Below are positions 33,201 to 41,300 of a stretch of DNA of 46,647 nucleotides, piece by piece. Position 1 is the first letter of the stretch, and the number at the start of each line of letters is the position of its first letter. Below the pieces are notes generated by a model. The model saw only the letters and a program-made list of their open reading frames with translations. It searched no databases and was not told where the DNA came from. The position numbers and the translations under genes were made by a program. Origin of the DNA: DAOTXL01 sp034434895 (GTDB taxonomy: Bacteria; Chloroflexota; Anaerolineae; JAAYZQ01); NCBI GenBank assembly GCA_034434895.1, contig DAOTYI010000280.1, positions 1 through 46,647 of the forward strand, given 5' to 3'.

Positions 33201-33557
33201 ACGCTGGCCTCCTCCAACCCGCAGCAGTTCGAGGCGGAAGAGCGGCTGCAACGCCTGAGCCAGATCGTCATCACCTCGCCCCAGGCTGAAGCGGTAGTCA
33301 GGGGCCGGGTGGAGGTGCGGGGCACAGCCAATCTGGCCAGCGGGTTTGTCTATTACAAACTGGAGTACCGCGCCCCTGGCGGCGAGTGGCAACTGATCGG
33401 CGACCTGCACGACCGGCCGGTGGTGGACGGGCTGCTGGGGGTGTGGGATGTATCAGGGCTGGCACCGGGGCGCTACCAGCTCCGGCTGGTGATTGTGGAC
33501 AACACCGGCAACTTTTTGCCGCCCTTTGAACTATGGGTGAACGTGGCCAGACCATGA
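24246..33557 (+). CDS. Giant membrane protein: GT-C-like domain, about 66 TPRs, C-terminal Ig-like domain
   Basis: This single uninterrupted frame encodes 3103 residues. Residues 1 to about 560 hold around a dozen hydrophobic segments. The loop after the first few contains PMDSDQWNALAWVQNL (Asp163, Asp165), placed like the catalytic Asp of GT-C glycosyltransferases. A soluble loop follows to about 715. From there to about 3000 come tandem tetratricopeptide repeats of exactly 34 residues, roughly 66 of them, including many with the pattern YxxLGxxYxxQGRFDEA. The last 95 residues (ITSPQAEAVVRGRVEVRG to ELWVNVARP) form an Ig-like domain of the kind found on Chloroflexota extracellular proteins, so the TPR arm is probably outside the membrane. 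The order GT-C then TPR recalls eukaryotic TMTC O-mannosyltransferases. Function is inferred only. Confidence 0.85.
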   Translation: MKGDKKATLLASWRTWPEWWLLLLGQAIFWAVRPWLMGREWHWVVAWGALGLFLLPGTSLLVLLGDSGNWWERLSLAFVGSLSLPSLLAQAAMLLHTNIQTCTWGFLALTGVLLLAALLRQILGPPAGEAIRPDEGRTPFWLVLFLAALLAGLAVYWANAPMDSDQWNALAWVQNLRHDARMMAEEPLYGLGIPISPRYMFVPWLTHQAMLSLLTGLDPVDLLIPLRLPLIFLSIGAVYRLARAITRQRKAAGLATLAWGFYLLVWNQGSYPGYDLVVRSDLDKILASFTLLPVILDLALAALQRGTWREWAWLALGSVAAALMHPLAVGLVGLSLLGLAGIEVLHLILPPWKTMTLADRRRLLLRLALTALILGLALIPSLVGLQAGAATPTGTVVSSGLQDTRDPSLARNLGYALAQKRLWILDSGRYIVHPQMLLQPIHLVALVALLVLLPLLRRERGVRLLLGMAITIPILTLNPLTAGLLGRFTTPWLLYRLAWPVTLAAAVAIGWGLYLLFQRRVWRRLSTVALIALLLAVALAAIPAYQASVTWLRERRDTFSANTCFQAGPILRPFQELVPGAEPPPELPPPDPQTQAGRWRSGVTVLADDDMNGCLTSYAPYANVMEFRTTNLIRYYPPDKEEVAWQRLFDALYYSNAEFVDRRFLDLLDRWAIGYLIVRQSSPLEPQLRHLPGLFQPVASAVGRTIYRVERPLSPSAVVEANTLLAEGRFEQGIAAYQRLLNTGDDDARFLALLGLGRAYLHTGQVEQAITAWQQATAWPEEALPWAWLAEAYLLQGRSDQALAAYRQAVARQPGNVAFQTRLGDLCAAAGDLACAQAAYNASLAGIPPESSTAYNRLGQLWQNANANEQAIAAYEKSQQIYEGYLTWGALGAVYLKLRQWERAEAAFRRILELDPWEESAHQYLGQLYAAQNRMQQAEEEYRLALRLNPLASGGYAALTSLWVSQQGTPAAIERLREMVGFRLGLADALAAMADLQNRAGRPDQAVGTQQRAIDWWPLAGSAYDSLGTYQAAVGRTDEAGASFRRALDLSSSDAMAWLGLAGLARQGGDLASALGYSLRAVQAAPYQAYPHQALAGLYEALDQDDLALIHYQLAVSVEPNSGSPLLALGGYYQRQGDLARAQDLYQHAEAVQPNASLYFNQGRLAQLQGQLDLAIEQLRRAVELAPGYGYLRVGLGQVQTQAGDRQSALEQYQASIRLDPGFVSGYLSLGSSYETLGQWDLAQAAYLTATQTVPGDPQAYVSLARLAARRGDPERSLAWYRQAMEVAPRSALAWRAMGDYWKGRGDVQAAVAAYRQAIALAPADVAGYAALGNLYIQTSDLQAAEAQYRAGLEFNPGSGQLHSLLGDLYARQGQAVPAEAAYRRALQAEPIYLGAYTSLANLYRRQGRFDAALATYRQAESKLPGSADLQIALAGYLRSRDQRDEALAAYRRAINLSPGLAGPWDNLGDACRAWGQFDQAEAAYQQARTLEPGNPQPHLGLGLVYQSLGRFDRAEAGFLAAAALDATSGEPWQRLGALYLLRGRAGQAIAAWQKAVALNPLDPYAAVALGQAYQQLGDADKALAALRAAVQSSPLSGYARDALARLLMALGRTDQAQAEWLAATQNDPTFVQGFLGLADLYARQGRFEQAEATCRAALDADRSAPGGYVRLGQFLQDRGRFDEALAWFQAGAQAAPASGYAHLALGSAYVRRGQVARAEASYRRAMAADPTFIQSSLALAGLLRSQARPGEAGAVLQEAIAANPADPNGPIALGQLYAAQNQPEKALVQFQAAAALAPGAAAPSLAVGDFYRSRARWDEALAAYRKATELEPAAVGGYVRLGDTYHSLGRFTEAEQALQQAIRADAGSPDPWLSLARLYQTWGRFDQAAAASQTAIQLARHLAGGYLRLGEAYQAQGQIQAALEAYRQATEMAAGDPQAHATVAGLYRDLGQVDQAETAYRSSIACDRSNPAGYVRLAALYQAQGRFDEAASTYREALQASPASGWLRVSQAGLYSLQGRYDQALAALQAALEVEPTFAPAYSSLANLHLLQADASAAEAVLQAGQAAAPADPAAFINLGAFYQNRARFDQAEAQYQAAQEAAPGSGWAAYALGGFYQQQGDLAQATAAYSHALELEPTYQAPYLALAGIRWADGDRTGAEATARRAVEVEPGDVNGTLLLGQFLLARVRFDEAVATCRSAVEEFPGLSGSRIALCNAYRAQGNLQAALSACQEAIAAEPGYAAGYAALGDVYRTLDRPVEAVAAYRRALALDATNANASLGLAQVYRLEQKWTQAEAVYQEVLAQAPGAGWARLALGDLYRAWRQWDRALAAYQTAQAWEPGNPQAQIGLGLTWWDLGRVAQAQAAFEEAIRLAPANPAGLINLAQLLQNQGHPHEALQRLKQAVAAAPASGWAYTSLGNAYLLRADQPSALADYRQAITVEPAFLSSYMALANLYLLQGQPSVALSQYEQASRVAPNSAWPFLQIGNLRQAQNRLDEALAGYAAALALEPLSSDAWVGRGDVYRRQGRPAEALNAYRQATALNPTSGAAWASLGSQYQRRANLQEAVEVLLRGIRSAPDSYSLYSTLRLALAQADRLDEMPALARQAIADNPGKAWPYLLLGDVYKAQFHPDQGLDAYRRAVQLEPGNVTARLALGWAYQVLGDLDNAAAQHRAAYNLEPGNAEVVKALASGDRAQGQRQASIDHYLAAADLNRSSAGALITLALLYRLEGNLQASQDTYELALQREPSNLWAHLGLAQTLTDLEEYDAAIERYLQAAGVDRSSAWPYLFLGSLYLGLNDPASAEAAYREALAREPGNVYGYAWLGNLLARQEKVEEARAQFQKAVELFPGSAVAWDRMGYGYRLLNKMDEAIESYQQALRLDPARTATYDAILSIYAGWGRLDSYLPLFQGWRRAYPGEPWPTGLLARTYEKLDRVDDAIREYEAILARVPEYADAHYSLALLYERASRRDDALKQWNIYLTLASSNPQQFEAEERLQRLSQIVITSPQAEAVVRGRVEVRGTANLASGFVYYKLEYRAPGGEWQLIGDLHDRPVVDGLLGVWDVSGLAPGRYQLRLVIVDNTGNFLPPFELWVNVARP

Positions 33558-33606
33558 TGGCAGGGTCATAACCTTGTCCCCAACTCGGCCTGGGTCTACA
33601 GCAGGG

Positions 33607-35151
33607 ATGGAAGAAGAAGGGCTGGGGCGATTCCTGCGCCGCTCGACGACGGTGACGCTGTTCACTGCGCTGGGCGTGGTTGCCGGCTTTGTGGTAGACC
33701 TGTTGATCGTCGCCCGCTTTGGCGTGGGGATCGCGACCGATGCCTTTTTCGCCGCCTATACCCTGCCCTTTATCCTGGTCACCACCCTGGCGGCCATCCA
33801 GCCGGTGCTGGTCACCGTCCTGAGCGGATGCCGGGGCGACGACACAGCTTTCGGCGCTCTATTGAACCTGGTCGGGTTGGCAGCCCTGATGGTGACGGTG
33901 GGGGGGATGGTGGCTGCCCGGCCGCTCATCGCCGTCACGGCGCCTGGCTTTGGCCCGGACCAGGCTTCCCTGGCAGCGCATCTGGCGCGTATCCTCTTCC
34001 TGCGGGTGCTGCTGGCTGCGGTGAGCGAGGTGTGCCGGGCCGGGTTCTACGCCCGGCAGCGGTTTGCCCTGGCGGCGTTCAGCAGTGCCCTGCCCGGTCT
34101 GGTGGCCGCTCTCCTGTTGGCCGTTGTCCGGCGGGCCGGGGACGAGGGGGTCGGGGTGGTTGCCTGGAGCCTGGTGATCGGGTCGTTGCTCCAGGCGGTG
34201 CTTCTGGTTGGGGTGCTGTTTGCCCGGCTGCGGGTGCCCTACCGCCCTGGGCCGGGTTGCTCCAGGCTGGTATTGCACCAGGTGGCGGTGCTGGTCCCGG
34301 CGCCGCTGGCCGGCCTGCTGCTGCGCCAGGGGGTGGTCCTGGCCGAGCGGCTCCTCGGTTCCTACCTGCCGGCGGGCAGCCTGACGGCGTTGAGCTATGC
34401 CAACCGCCTGACCATGATCGCCGCCGGCATCCTGTTCGACGGCCCGACCACGGTGGCGTTGCCCTCGCTGGCGGCCCTGTGGAGCGAGGGGCGGGGGGAG
34501 GCCGCCCGCGCCGGGTTGAGCCGGCTCCTCAGGCTGATAGCGACCGTGGCTCTGCCGGCCGGGCTGGGCCTGGCTGCCCTGAGCACCCCCCTGGTCCGCC
34601 TTTTTTTTGAACGCGGCCAGGTGGATCACCAGGCAGCCCTGCTGCTGGGCACAGTGCTGGGAGTCTATGCCCTGAGCCTGCCTTTCATCGGGCCGTATCG
34701 TGCCGTCCAGACCTTCTCCTATGCCATCCAGCGGCCCTGGCCGGTGGTGTTTCTTCACGGCGGGCTATCGGCCCTGGCGGTGGCGCTGGACCTGGCCCTG
34801 GTCGGGCCGCTGGGGGTGACCGGTCTGGCATGGGGGTTTGTGCTGGGCAGCAGCCTGATCGCAATGGTTGGGCTGGTGTGGATGATCCGCCGGGCAGGAG
34901 ATGTCGGCTGGCGGGCGTTGAGCACCTGGACGTGGCGGCTGGGGCTGGCTTCTGCGGCGATGGCGGCGGTGATGTGGGGTGTGAGCCGCTGGCTGGGAGC
35001 GGCGGACGCGGGAACCGGCTTGTGGAGGCTGCTGTTCATCCTGGCGGTGAGTGGGCTGGCCGGCCTTCTTTCCTTTCTTGGGCTGGGAGCGATCTTGCGC
35101 CTGGAGGTGATCTCGATGATGTGGAACCGCCTCAAGGTGGCCAGGAGTTAA
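33607..35151 (+). CDS. MurJ/MviN-like lipid flippase (MOP superfamily)
   Basis: The protein has about 514 residues and 12-14 membrane segments. VAGFVVDLLIVARFGVGIATDAFFAAYTLP near the N-terminus matches the MurJ pattern in which a helix with 'R-x-x-G-x-G...D-x-x-x-A' precedes 'A-x-x-x-P' (quoted in parts, residues about 23-55). LSYANRLTMIAAGILFDGPTTVALPSLAAL corresponds to the central 'L-x-x-A-x-R-L...P-x-G-x-x' region (about 275-305). It moves lipid-linked sugars across the inner membrane. Next to polymerase and transferase genes it is better read as a Wzx-type exporter than as the essential lipid II flippase. ATG 33607 is preferred; a TTG at 33574 would add 11 residues. Confidence 0.8.
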   Translation: MEEEGLGRFLRRSTTVTLFTALGVVAGFVVDLLIVARFGVGIATDAFFAAYTLPFILVTTLAAIQPVLVTVLSGCRGDDTAFGALLNLVGLAALMVTVGGMVAARPLIAVTAPGFGPDQASLAAHLARILFLRVLLAAVSEVCRAGFYARQRFALAAFSSALPGLVAALLLAVVRRAGDEGVGVVAWSLVIGSLLQAVLLVGVLFARLRVPYRPGPGCSRLVLHQVAVLVPAPLAGLLLRQGVVLAERLLGSYLPAGSLTALSYANRLTMIAAGILFDGPTTVALPSLAALWSEGRGEAARAGLSRLLRLIATVALPAGLGLAALSTPLVRLFFERGQVDHQAALLLGTVLGVYALSLPFIGPYRAVQTFSYAIQRPWPVVFLHGGLSALAVALDLALVGPLGVTGLAWGFVLGSSLIAMVGLVWMIRRAGDVGWRALSTWTWRLGLASAAMAAVMWGVSRWLGAADAGTGLWRLLFILAVSGLAGLLSFLGLGAILRLEVISMMWNRLKVARS

Positions 35152-35174
35152 TTGTCCCCAGATCGAGGGCCTGA

Positions 35175-36809
35175 ATGGGAGCCAATAGGACCACTACCCA
35201 ATCTCCAATACCCCATGCCCGCCTCTTGATCCTTGGCCTGGACGGGTTGTGCTGGCCGCTTCTGGAGCCGTTGCTGGCAGCGGGGATCATGCCCTGTCTG
35301 GCGCGCCTGCGGGATGAGGGGGCGTGGGGGCCGTTGACCTCGGTGGTGCCCACTCACTCGGCTGCGGCGTGGGCCTCGTTCCTCACCGGACAGAATCCGG
35401 CCCGCCACGGCATCACCGATTTTATGGTCCGCCAGCCGGACGGCACCTACCGCCACGCCAGGCCCCACCCGGCGACAACCCTGTGGCACCATCTGGGGCG
35501 TGGCGGTCTGCGGGTCGGCGCTTTCAACTTTCCGGTCAGCTATCCGCCCGAACCGGTGAACGGCTTTCTGGTGTCGGGCATGCTCACACCCAGGGGACGG
35601 ACCTTCACCTATCCGCCGGAGCTGGGAGAGGAACTGCTGAGCCGCTTCGCTGACTACCGTTTCGACCTGGAATGGCAGCTCTACTGTGGCCGGGAGAGGG
35701 CACTGCTGCGCGATCTGACGGCCATGACCGGGCAGCGGGCCGAGGTCGCCTGCTTTCTGCGCGATCGCTACGCGCCCGATTGCCTGGCCGTGGCCTTTAT
35801 CGGGCCGGATCGGCTGCAACATGCGCTGTGGCACCATCTGGACCCAACCCATCCCCGCCACGACCCGGTCCAGGCGGCAGCGTTGCGCGACGCTATCTAT
35901 GGCTTTTACACGGCGCTGGACCAGGCAGTGGGCCGTCTGGTAGCGGACGCCGGCCCTGAGACGACAGTCCTGGTCCTGTCGGACCACGGTTTTCAGGCAG
36001 CAGCCCGACAGTTCCGCGCCGACGAGTGGCTGGCCGGGCATGGCTGGCTGGCCTTTCAAGCAAGTCGCTCCCGCCTGGAACAGTGGGTGCGCCGGCTGGA
36101 TAGGCCCTGGGTGCAGCATCTGCGGCGGCGACTGGTGAAAGACGTTTCACGTCATTTCAAGTCATTTCAGCCTGGTGGTACCCTCGACTGGTCGCGGACC
36201 GTCGCCTTTTGCCCGTGGAATGCCCAGCAGGGCATCCGCCTCAACCTGCGTGGCCGGGAACCACAGGGCATTGTCGCGCCGGGTGCCGGCTATGACCGGC
36301 TGCGGGAAGAGATCCGCCAGGCCTTGCTGGAGACGACGGAGCCACAGACCGGCCTGCGGGTGATAGACCGAGTGTGGCGGCGGGAGGAGCTGTACAGCGG
36401 GCCGTTCCTGGGGGAGATGCCCGATCTGGTCTTTACCCTGCGCCCTCCCTTTTCAGCCAGCCCGGTGCAACAGCGGCTATGGGCCGATACCGGCTGGGCG
36501 TCGGGCGACCACAGCCTGGAGGGGATGTTCATCGCCTGGGGGCGGGGGGTGGTTCCGGGCCGGGTGGAAAACGCGGCGCTGGTGGACGTGGCCCCTACGG
36601 CCCTGTATCTGATGGGCCGGCCGGTGCCTGCGGCGATGGATGGGCGGGTGTTGACCGCGATGCTGGACCCTGCGTTCCTGGGGGCCAATCCGCCGTGCCG
36701 GGAGGAGGGAGCGCAACCTGTGTCAGGGGCGATCTCCGCCGGTCAGGTGCTGACGCCGGAAGAGGAAGTTGAGCTTCAGGCGCGGTTGCGGGGGTTGGGG
36801 TATCTATGA
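35175..36809 (+). CDS. Alkaline-phosphatase-superfamily phosphodiesterase-like protein (copy 4)
   Basis: The 544-residue protein is a more distant member of the set at 19037-24171. GLDGLCW holds the metal Asp. HSAAAWASFLTGQNPARHG carries Ser at the nucleophile position and lacks the usual preceding Pro. LSDHGFQAAARQF replaces SDHGFGPL but keeps Asp-His, and SGDHSLEGMF replaces GTHRMDG with the His retained. It ends LRGLGYL. There is no signal peptide. It lies between the flippase and the polymerase-like gene, overlapping the latter as ATGA, which ties this family directly to polysaccharide export. Its divergence suggests a different substrate from copies 1-3. Confidence 0.83.
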   Translation: MGANRTTTQSPIPHARLLILGLDGLCWPLLEPLLAAGIMPCLARLRDEGAWGPLTSVVPTHSAAAWASFLTGQNPARHGITDFMVRQPDGTYRHARPHPATTLWHHLGRGGLRVGAFNFPVSYPPEPVNGFLVSGMLTPRGRTFTYPPELGEELLSRFADYRFDLEWQLYCGRERALLRDLTAMTGQRAEVACFLRDRYAPDCLAVAFIGPDRLQHALWHHLDPTHPRHDPVQAAALRDAIYGFYTALDQAVGRLVADAGPETTVLVLSDHGFQAAARQFRADEWLAGHGWLAFQASRSRLEQWVRRLDRPWVQHLRRRLVKDVSRHFKSFQPGGTLDWSRTVAFCPWNAQQGIRLNLRGREPQGIVAPGAGYDRLREEIRQALLETTEPQTGLRVIDRVWRREELYSGPFLGEMPDLVFTLRPPFSASPVQQRLWADTGWASGDHSLEGMFIAWGRGVVPGRVENAALVDVAPTALYLMGRPVPAAMDGRVLTAMLDPAFLGANPPCREEGAQPVSGAISAGQVLTPEEEVELQARLRGLGYL

Positions 36810-38176
36810 GGAACCCGGTGCGGTTGGGCTGTGTGCGCTGGCCAGGTGTGTGGCCGTGGGTTCTGTTGGCCCTTGTGCTTTTTGTCGGCATGGGGGTTGC
36901 TGCTTTCCTGCTGCCCCCTATGCTGTTCGTGGCGCTCCTGGCTGGCGGGGGGGTCGTCCTGGCCTGGCTGCTGCTGCCTGAACTGGTCATCATGGCGCTG
37001 CTGCTGCTGCGCAGCAGTGTGGATGGCTTGATGGATCTGTTCACCCTCTTTGCCGGGTCGCCGTTGAGCATGAACCTGGCCGGCGCGGTCAATAGTCTGG
37101 CCGTGGGGTTGGGGTTGCTGGCCCTGGTGCGGCGGTTGGTGCGGCGGCAGCCCCCCCTGGTGGCGGGGCCGGGCTGGACCTACGCCCTCTTTTTACTGGT
37201 ATGCCTGGCCTCCATCCCCGGCGCGGTGGACCCGGCCGTCAGTGTCAAGGAATGGGCACGGCTGGCGAGCGCCCTGGCCATCTATTTGATGGTTGCCGAT
37301 GTGGTCCATGACGAGCGGGGAGCCCGGCGCTTTCTGGTCATCCTCTTTGCCTCGTCGTTCGTTCCGTTGCTGACGGCCTGGCTGCAATGGCTGACCGGCA
37401 GCGGCTACTTTTTTCTGGGGGCGGTCGGCACCCCGTTTGCCTACCGGCCGCAGGGGACCTTTGGCCATCCGGCGGCGCTGGGTTCCTACCTGGTTATCCT
37501 GCTGACCTTGGCGACGGCCGTCTATTTTTCCACAGGGGCGGTCCGGTTGCGGGCGGCGTTGCTGGCCTGGGCCGGGGTAGCCGGGGGGGCTTTGGTGTTG
37601 ACCCTGGCCCGCACCCAGTGGCTGGGGATGATGGTGGCCACGCTGGGGATCGGGCTGGTGAAACGGCGGCGGCTGGCACTGCTGACCCTGGCCCTGGCCC
37701 TGTTGCTGCTGGCGGCAGTGCCCCTGCTGCGCGAGCGGCTGACATCCTCCGAGTCGCTGGACTGGCGGCGCGATCTGTGGCAGGTCTCGGCCGGCCTGGC
37801 CTGGCCGCCGACGCCGCTGGGCCGCGGGCTGGGTACCTCCCCCTTTTACATCAACCTGTTTTTGCCCCATGTGGATGCCCCCCCCCATAATGATTACTTG
37901 AGGGTGGGCGTCGAACTGGGCTGGCTGGGCTGGCTGACCTACAGCGCCTGGCTGCTGGCCCTGATGCGCCATGCCTGGCGGGCCTATCGTCGTGCTCAGG
38001 AGCCGGCCCTTGCCTGGCGGGCGTTGGGATTGTCGGCTATTGTCATGGCCGGCGCCGTGATGAGCCTGTCCGACAACTATCTGGGCTATACAGCCGTGCA
38101 GTGGTACTTGTGGGCACTGATAGCGCTGGTACCAGCCGCAGGTGAGTGGAGACCTGACATTCCAAGAGATATCTGA
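36806..38176 (+). CDS. O-antigen ligase / Wzy polymerase-like membrane protein
   Basis: The 456-residue protein has 10-12 hydrophobic segments and the large extracytoplasmic loop near the C-terminus that marks the O-antigen ligase/polymerase family (PF04932). Recognisable parts are GTFGHPAALGSYLVILLTLA, LARTQWLGMM (the conserved 'R-x-x-W/x' segment), the loop with GRGLGTSPF, and PPHNDYLRVGVELGWLGWL, whose His-Asn-x-Tyr-Leu motif is typical. It would polymerise repeat units or ligate the glycan to its anchor on the outer face. The ATG overlaps the stop of copy 4 of the phosphatase-like genes. It is the last gene before a new promoter. Confidence 0.82.
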   Translation: MRNPVRLGCVRWPGVWPWVLLALVLFVGMGVAAFLLPPMLFVALLAGGGVVLAWLLLPELVIMALLLLRSSVDGLMDLFTLFAGSPLSMNLAGAVNSLAVGLGLLALVRRLVRRQPPLVAGPGWTYALFLLVCLASIPGAVDPAVSVKEWARLASALAIYLMVADVVHDERGARRFLVILFASSFVPLLTAWLQWLTGSGYFFLGAVGTPFAYRPQGTFGHPAALGSYLVILLTLATAVYFSTGAVRLRAALLAWAGVAGGALVLTLARTQWLGMMVATLGIGLVKRRRLALLTLALALLLLAAVPLLRERLTSSESLDWRRDLWQVSAGLAWPPTPLGRGLGTSPFYINLFLPHVDAPPHNDYLRVGVELGWLGWLTYSAWLLALMRHAWRAYRRAQEPALAWRALGLSAIVMAGAVMSLSDNYLGYTAVQWYLWALIALVPAAGEWRPDIPRDI

Positions 38177-38222
38177 TGGAAAACGGCTCTCTCGCCAGAA
38201 TTGACGTGGGAACAAAGTACCA

Positions 38223-38251
38223 TTGACTGGTCTTTGAGCTGCCTCTATAAT
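38223..38251 (+). promoter_or_regulatory. Sigma-70-type promoter for the beta-helix protein gene
   Basis: TTGACT (38223-38228) and consensus TATAAT (38246-38251) are spaced by exactly 17 bases. Transcription would start near 38258, leaving a leader of about 50 bases that ends with AAGGAGG (38300-38306). Confidence 0.78.
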
Positions 38252-38310
38252 ACCTGGTAGAGGATGTCCCTGTCTGATGGCAGGGGATAACCGGGTATCA
38301 AGGAGGCAAT

Positions 38311-41300
38311 ATGGCGAGAGATCGACACAGCTTGTTAGCTCCCGCCGCCTGTGTCGTCGGTTTTATTCTCATTGTGACGGGAGCTTTCTCCATCCGCGCT
38401 GCGGCCGAGGGGCCGGGCCGGGTCGTTTCTACGGTGGATGGCACGCCGATCTGCGGGAGTACCGGCACACATTGGACCCTGGATGGCAGCCCCTACCTTG
38501 TCAACTGCAATGCCGAGATAGATGCAGGTACAGAATTGACCATTGACCCAGGGGTGGTTGTTCGTTTCGCCACCGGCACCCAGTTGATCGTCTATGGGGG
38601 CCTGCAGGCAGTGGGCACGGCCGGGCAGCCGATTCTGTTCACTTCTGCCCAGCCTGTCCCGGCTCCCGGCGATTGGGTGCGGGTGTGGTTCCCTGCCGGC
38701 CACGGCCCCTCACGTTTGCAGGATGTTGTGGTCGAGTATGCGGGTGGCTCCAATTGTCCCGCCATCCAGGTGGACGATGGACCGTTGCCTGTCCTGCTTG
38801 ACAACACCTTTAAGAACAACCGGGGACCGGCCGTCCAGGCGTTTCTGGAGCATGGCCTGGGGCAACCGGGCCAGATTGCCGGCAACCGGGGATCGGGCAA
38901 TGGGATCAACGGCATCCGCCTCCTGGGGACGGTGGACAGCGACCTCAGCCTGGGGGCCAATGAGGGACTGGCCTACTATACTACCGATTCTACCCTGACC
39001 GTCACGGCCGGGCACAGGCTGACGCTGGCTCCCGGTGCCGTCTACAAATTGAGCAACGGCCTTCTTGAAATCCGGGGCGGAGTATTGGAGGCGTCAGGAA
39101 CGGCCGGGAATCCGATCGTGTTCACCTCGTTAAAGGATGACACCTGGGGGGGCGATACCAATGCCGATGGCAACGCCACTCAGCCGGTGCCGGGCGATTG
39201 GTGGCGTATCTATCTGGCCGAGGGGGGAAGCGCCGATCTGGAGCAGGTGCTGATCTACTACGGCGGACGCAGTACCGTGAATGCCATAGATGCCGAAGAT
39301 TCGGCCCTGACGGTCAGGGACAGCCAGGTGCGGCACAGCGCTAACGCCGGCATCGGCAGTCGCAATACAGCCCTCACCGTCACCGGCTCCCAGATCGGCA
39401 ACAACGGGGGCGATGGGCTGCACTTTTACACAGAGATCGCCGGCCAGTCCCCCGTCGTGCAGAACAACACGCTGACCGGCAATGGCGGCAATGCCCTGTA
39501 CTTCCGCTCGACCGGGTCCGCGGTTATTGACCTGGTGGTGGAAGGCAACACCGGGAGTGGCAACGGCCTCAACGGCATTCTGCTGGATGTGGTGCTGGGC
39601 AACGCCACGCTGAAGGACAACCCTGGGCTGCCCTATGTGGTTTATTCCCTGGATACGGTTGCCGGGACGACGCTGACCGTCGAAGCCGGGGTGATCTTCA
39701 AGGCCGATCTGGAGCATTCGGCCCCGGGCAGCAAGATCATGGTTTACGGCAATCTGTGGATCAAGGGACAGGAGGACAACCCGGTGGTGTTCACCTCGTT
39801 GAAGGACGATAGCTACGGCGGCGATACCAACGCCGATGGCAAGGCCACTCAACCGGCGCCAGGCGACTGGCGGGGGATCAGCCTGGTCGCTTCACCTCAA
39901 CGCCCGCCGGCTGCCTATACCGTCTACCTGCCCGTTGTGGTCAGGCAGGGATCGGCCGGCAGCATGGCCCTCCCCGGCCTGGTGCAACCTGTTGTTGCCG
40001 GGCGTGTCGGCCCTGCAGCTTTGACCGCCTCGATGGACTATGTAGTTGTGCGCTATGCGGGCTACGATGTGGCCAACCTGGAGCTATTTGGTGGGCAGGT
40101 TGAGATTCGCCATGCAACGATCGGCCACAGTATGAAGCGCGGGATCAATGCCGAAGATGTGCAACTGCGCCTGGAGGATTCGACGATTCACAACAATGGG
40201 ACGATCGGCCTGTGGCTCTATGGCAACAAGACGCCCATCGCCCCGGTTCTGGTGGGCAATGGCTTCAACCGTAATGGTACATACGCCGTCTATCTGATTT
40301 TCAACGGCGATGGCTGTCATTCCGGCACCGAGATACACGGCAACAGGGCGTCGGATAACGGCCAGGTGAACGGCATCTATGTGGAGGGCAGTGTGCACAC
40401 CCCTTTGGGCTGTCACCTGGAGCCCAACCCGCAGACGCCCTATGTGGTGTGGACGATCGGCGTCTATGAAAATGGCCGGCTGGTGTTTGCCCCTGGCACC
40501 GAGGTCAAGTTCGTGGCCCCCACCTTCCAGCGGGGGACCGGGACGCTGATCATCACCGGTACCCTGGAGGCGCGGGGCACGGCCGAGACACCGATCGCCT
40601 TTACCTCTTTCTGGGATGACAGCCTCGGCGGCGACACCAATGGGGATGGGAGTGCTTCGCAACCTCTCCCTGGCGATTGGATCGGCCTGGTGGCGCGGCA
40701 GGGTTCGCAATTGATCCTGGACCATGCCATCATCCGCTATGCCGGCTCAGGCGGAGCGGGCCTGTCAACGACCGACTCTTCTCTGCAGATGACAAATAGC
40801 GAGATCTCGTCCAGTGCGGGCAGGGGCCTGGGCATCCTGATGAAAGGCTCCCCTGTGTGGCCCGTCGTCCGTGACAACACCTTCCACCACAACGGGAATT
40901 ATGCAGTGACACTGCGGTCCGACGGGGCAGCGCAGGCGCGCTTTGAGTTTGAGGGCAACACCGGTTCGGGCAACGGTGTCAACGGCATTCTGCTCGATGC
41001 GACGCTGGACACGATGACGGTGAGCCCCAACCCTATGTTGCCCTACGTCATCCAAATGGTGAGGGTGGCCCGGGGCAAGACTGTGACGGTGGAAGGGGGT
41101 GTGGTGTTCAAAGGGTCTCAGGACTATTCGGGTGGAGGCAGCCTTTTCGCGGTGGATGGCATCTTGCGGATTCAGGGCAGCGCCGACAACCTGGTGCACC
41201 TGACATCGCTCTATCATGATGCGGTTGGCGGCGACACCCTGGGCGACGGGGGGGCCACGCAGCCGGCGCCAGGCGATTGGCGGGGCATCAATGTCAACGC

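Noticed and set aside
26392..33250. Repetitive DNA considered as a CRISPR or satellite array
   Set aside because: The periodicity is exactly 34 codons in one frame and translates into TPRs. There are no identical repeats with unique spacers.
38175..38225. 16-codon ORF overlapping the end of the polymerase-like gene
   Set aside because: It has no ribosome binding site of its own, no similarity to anything known, and runs into the promoter region.
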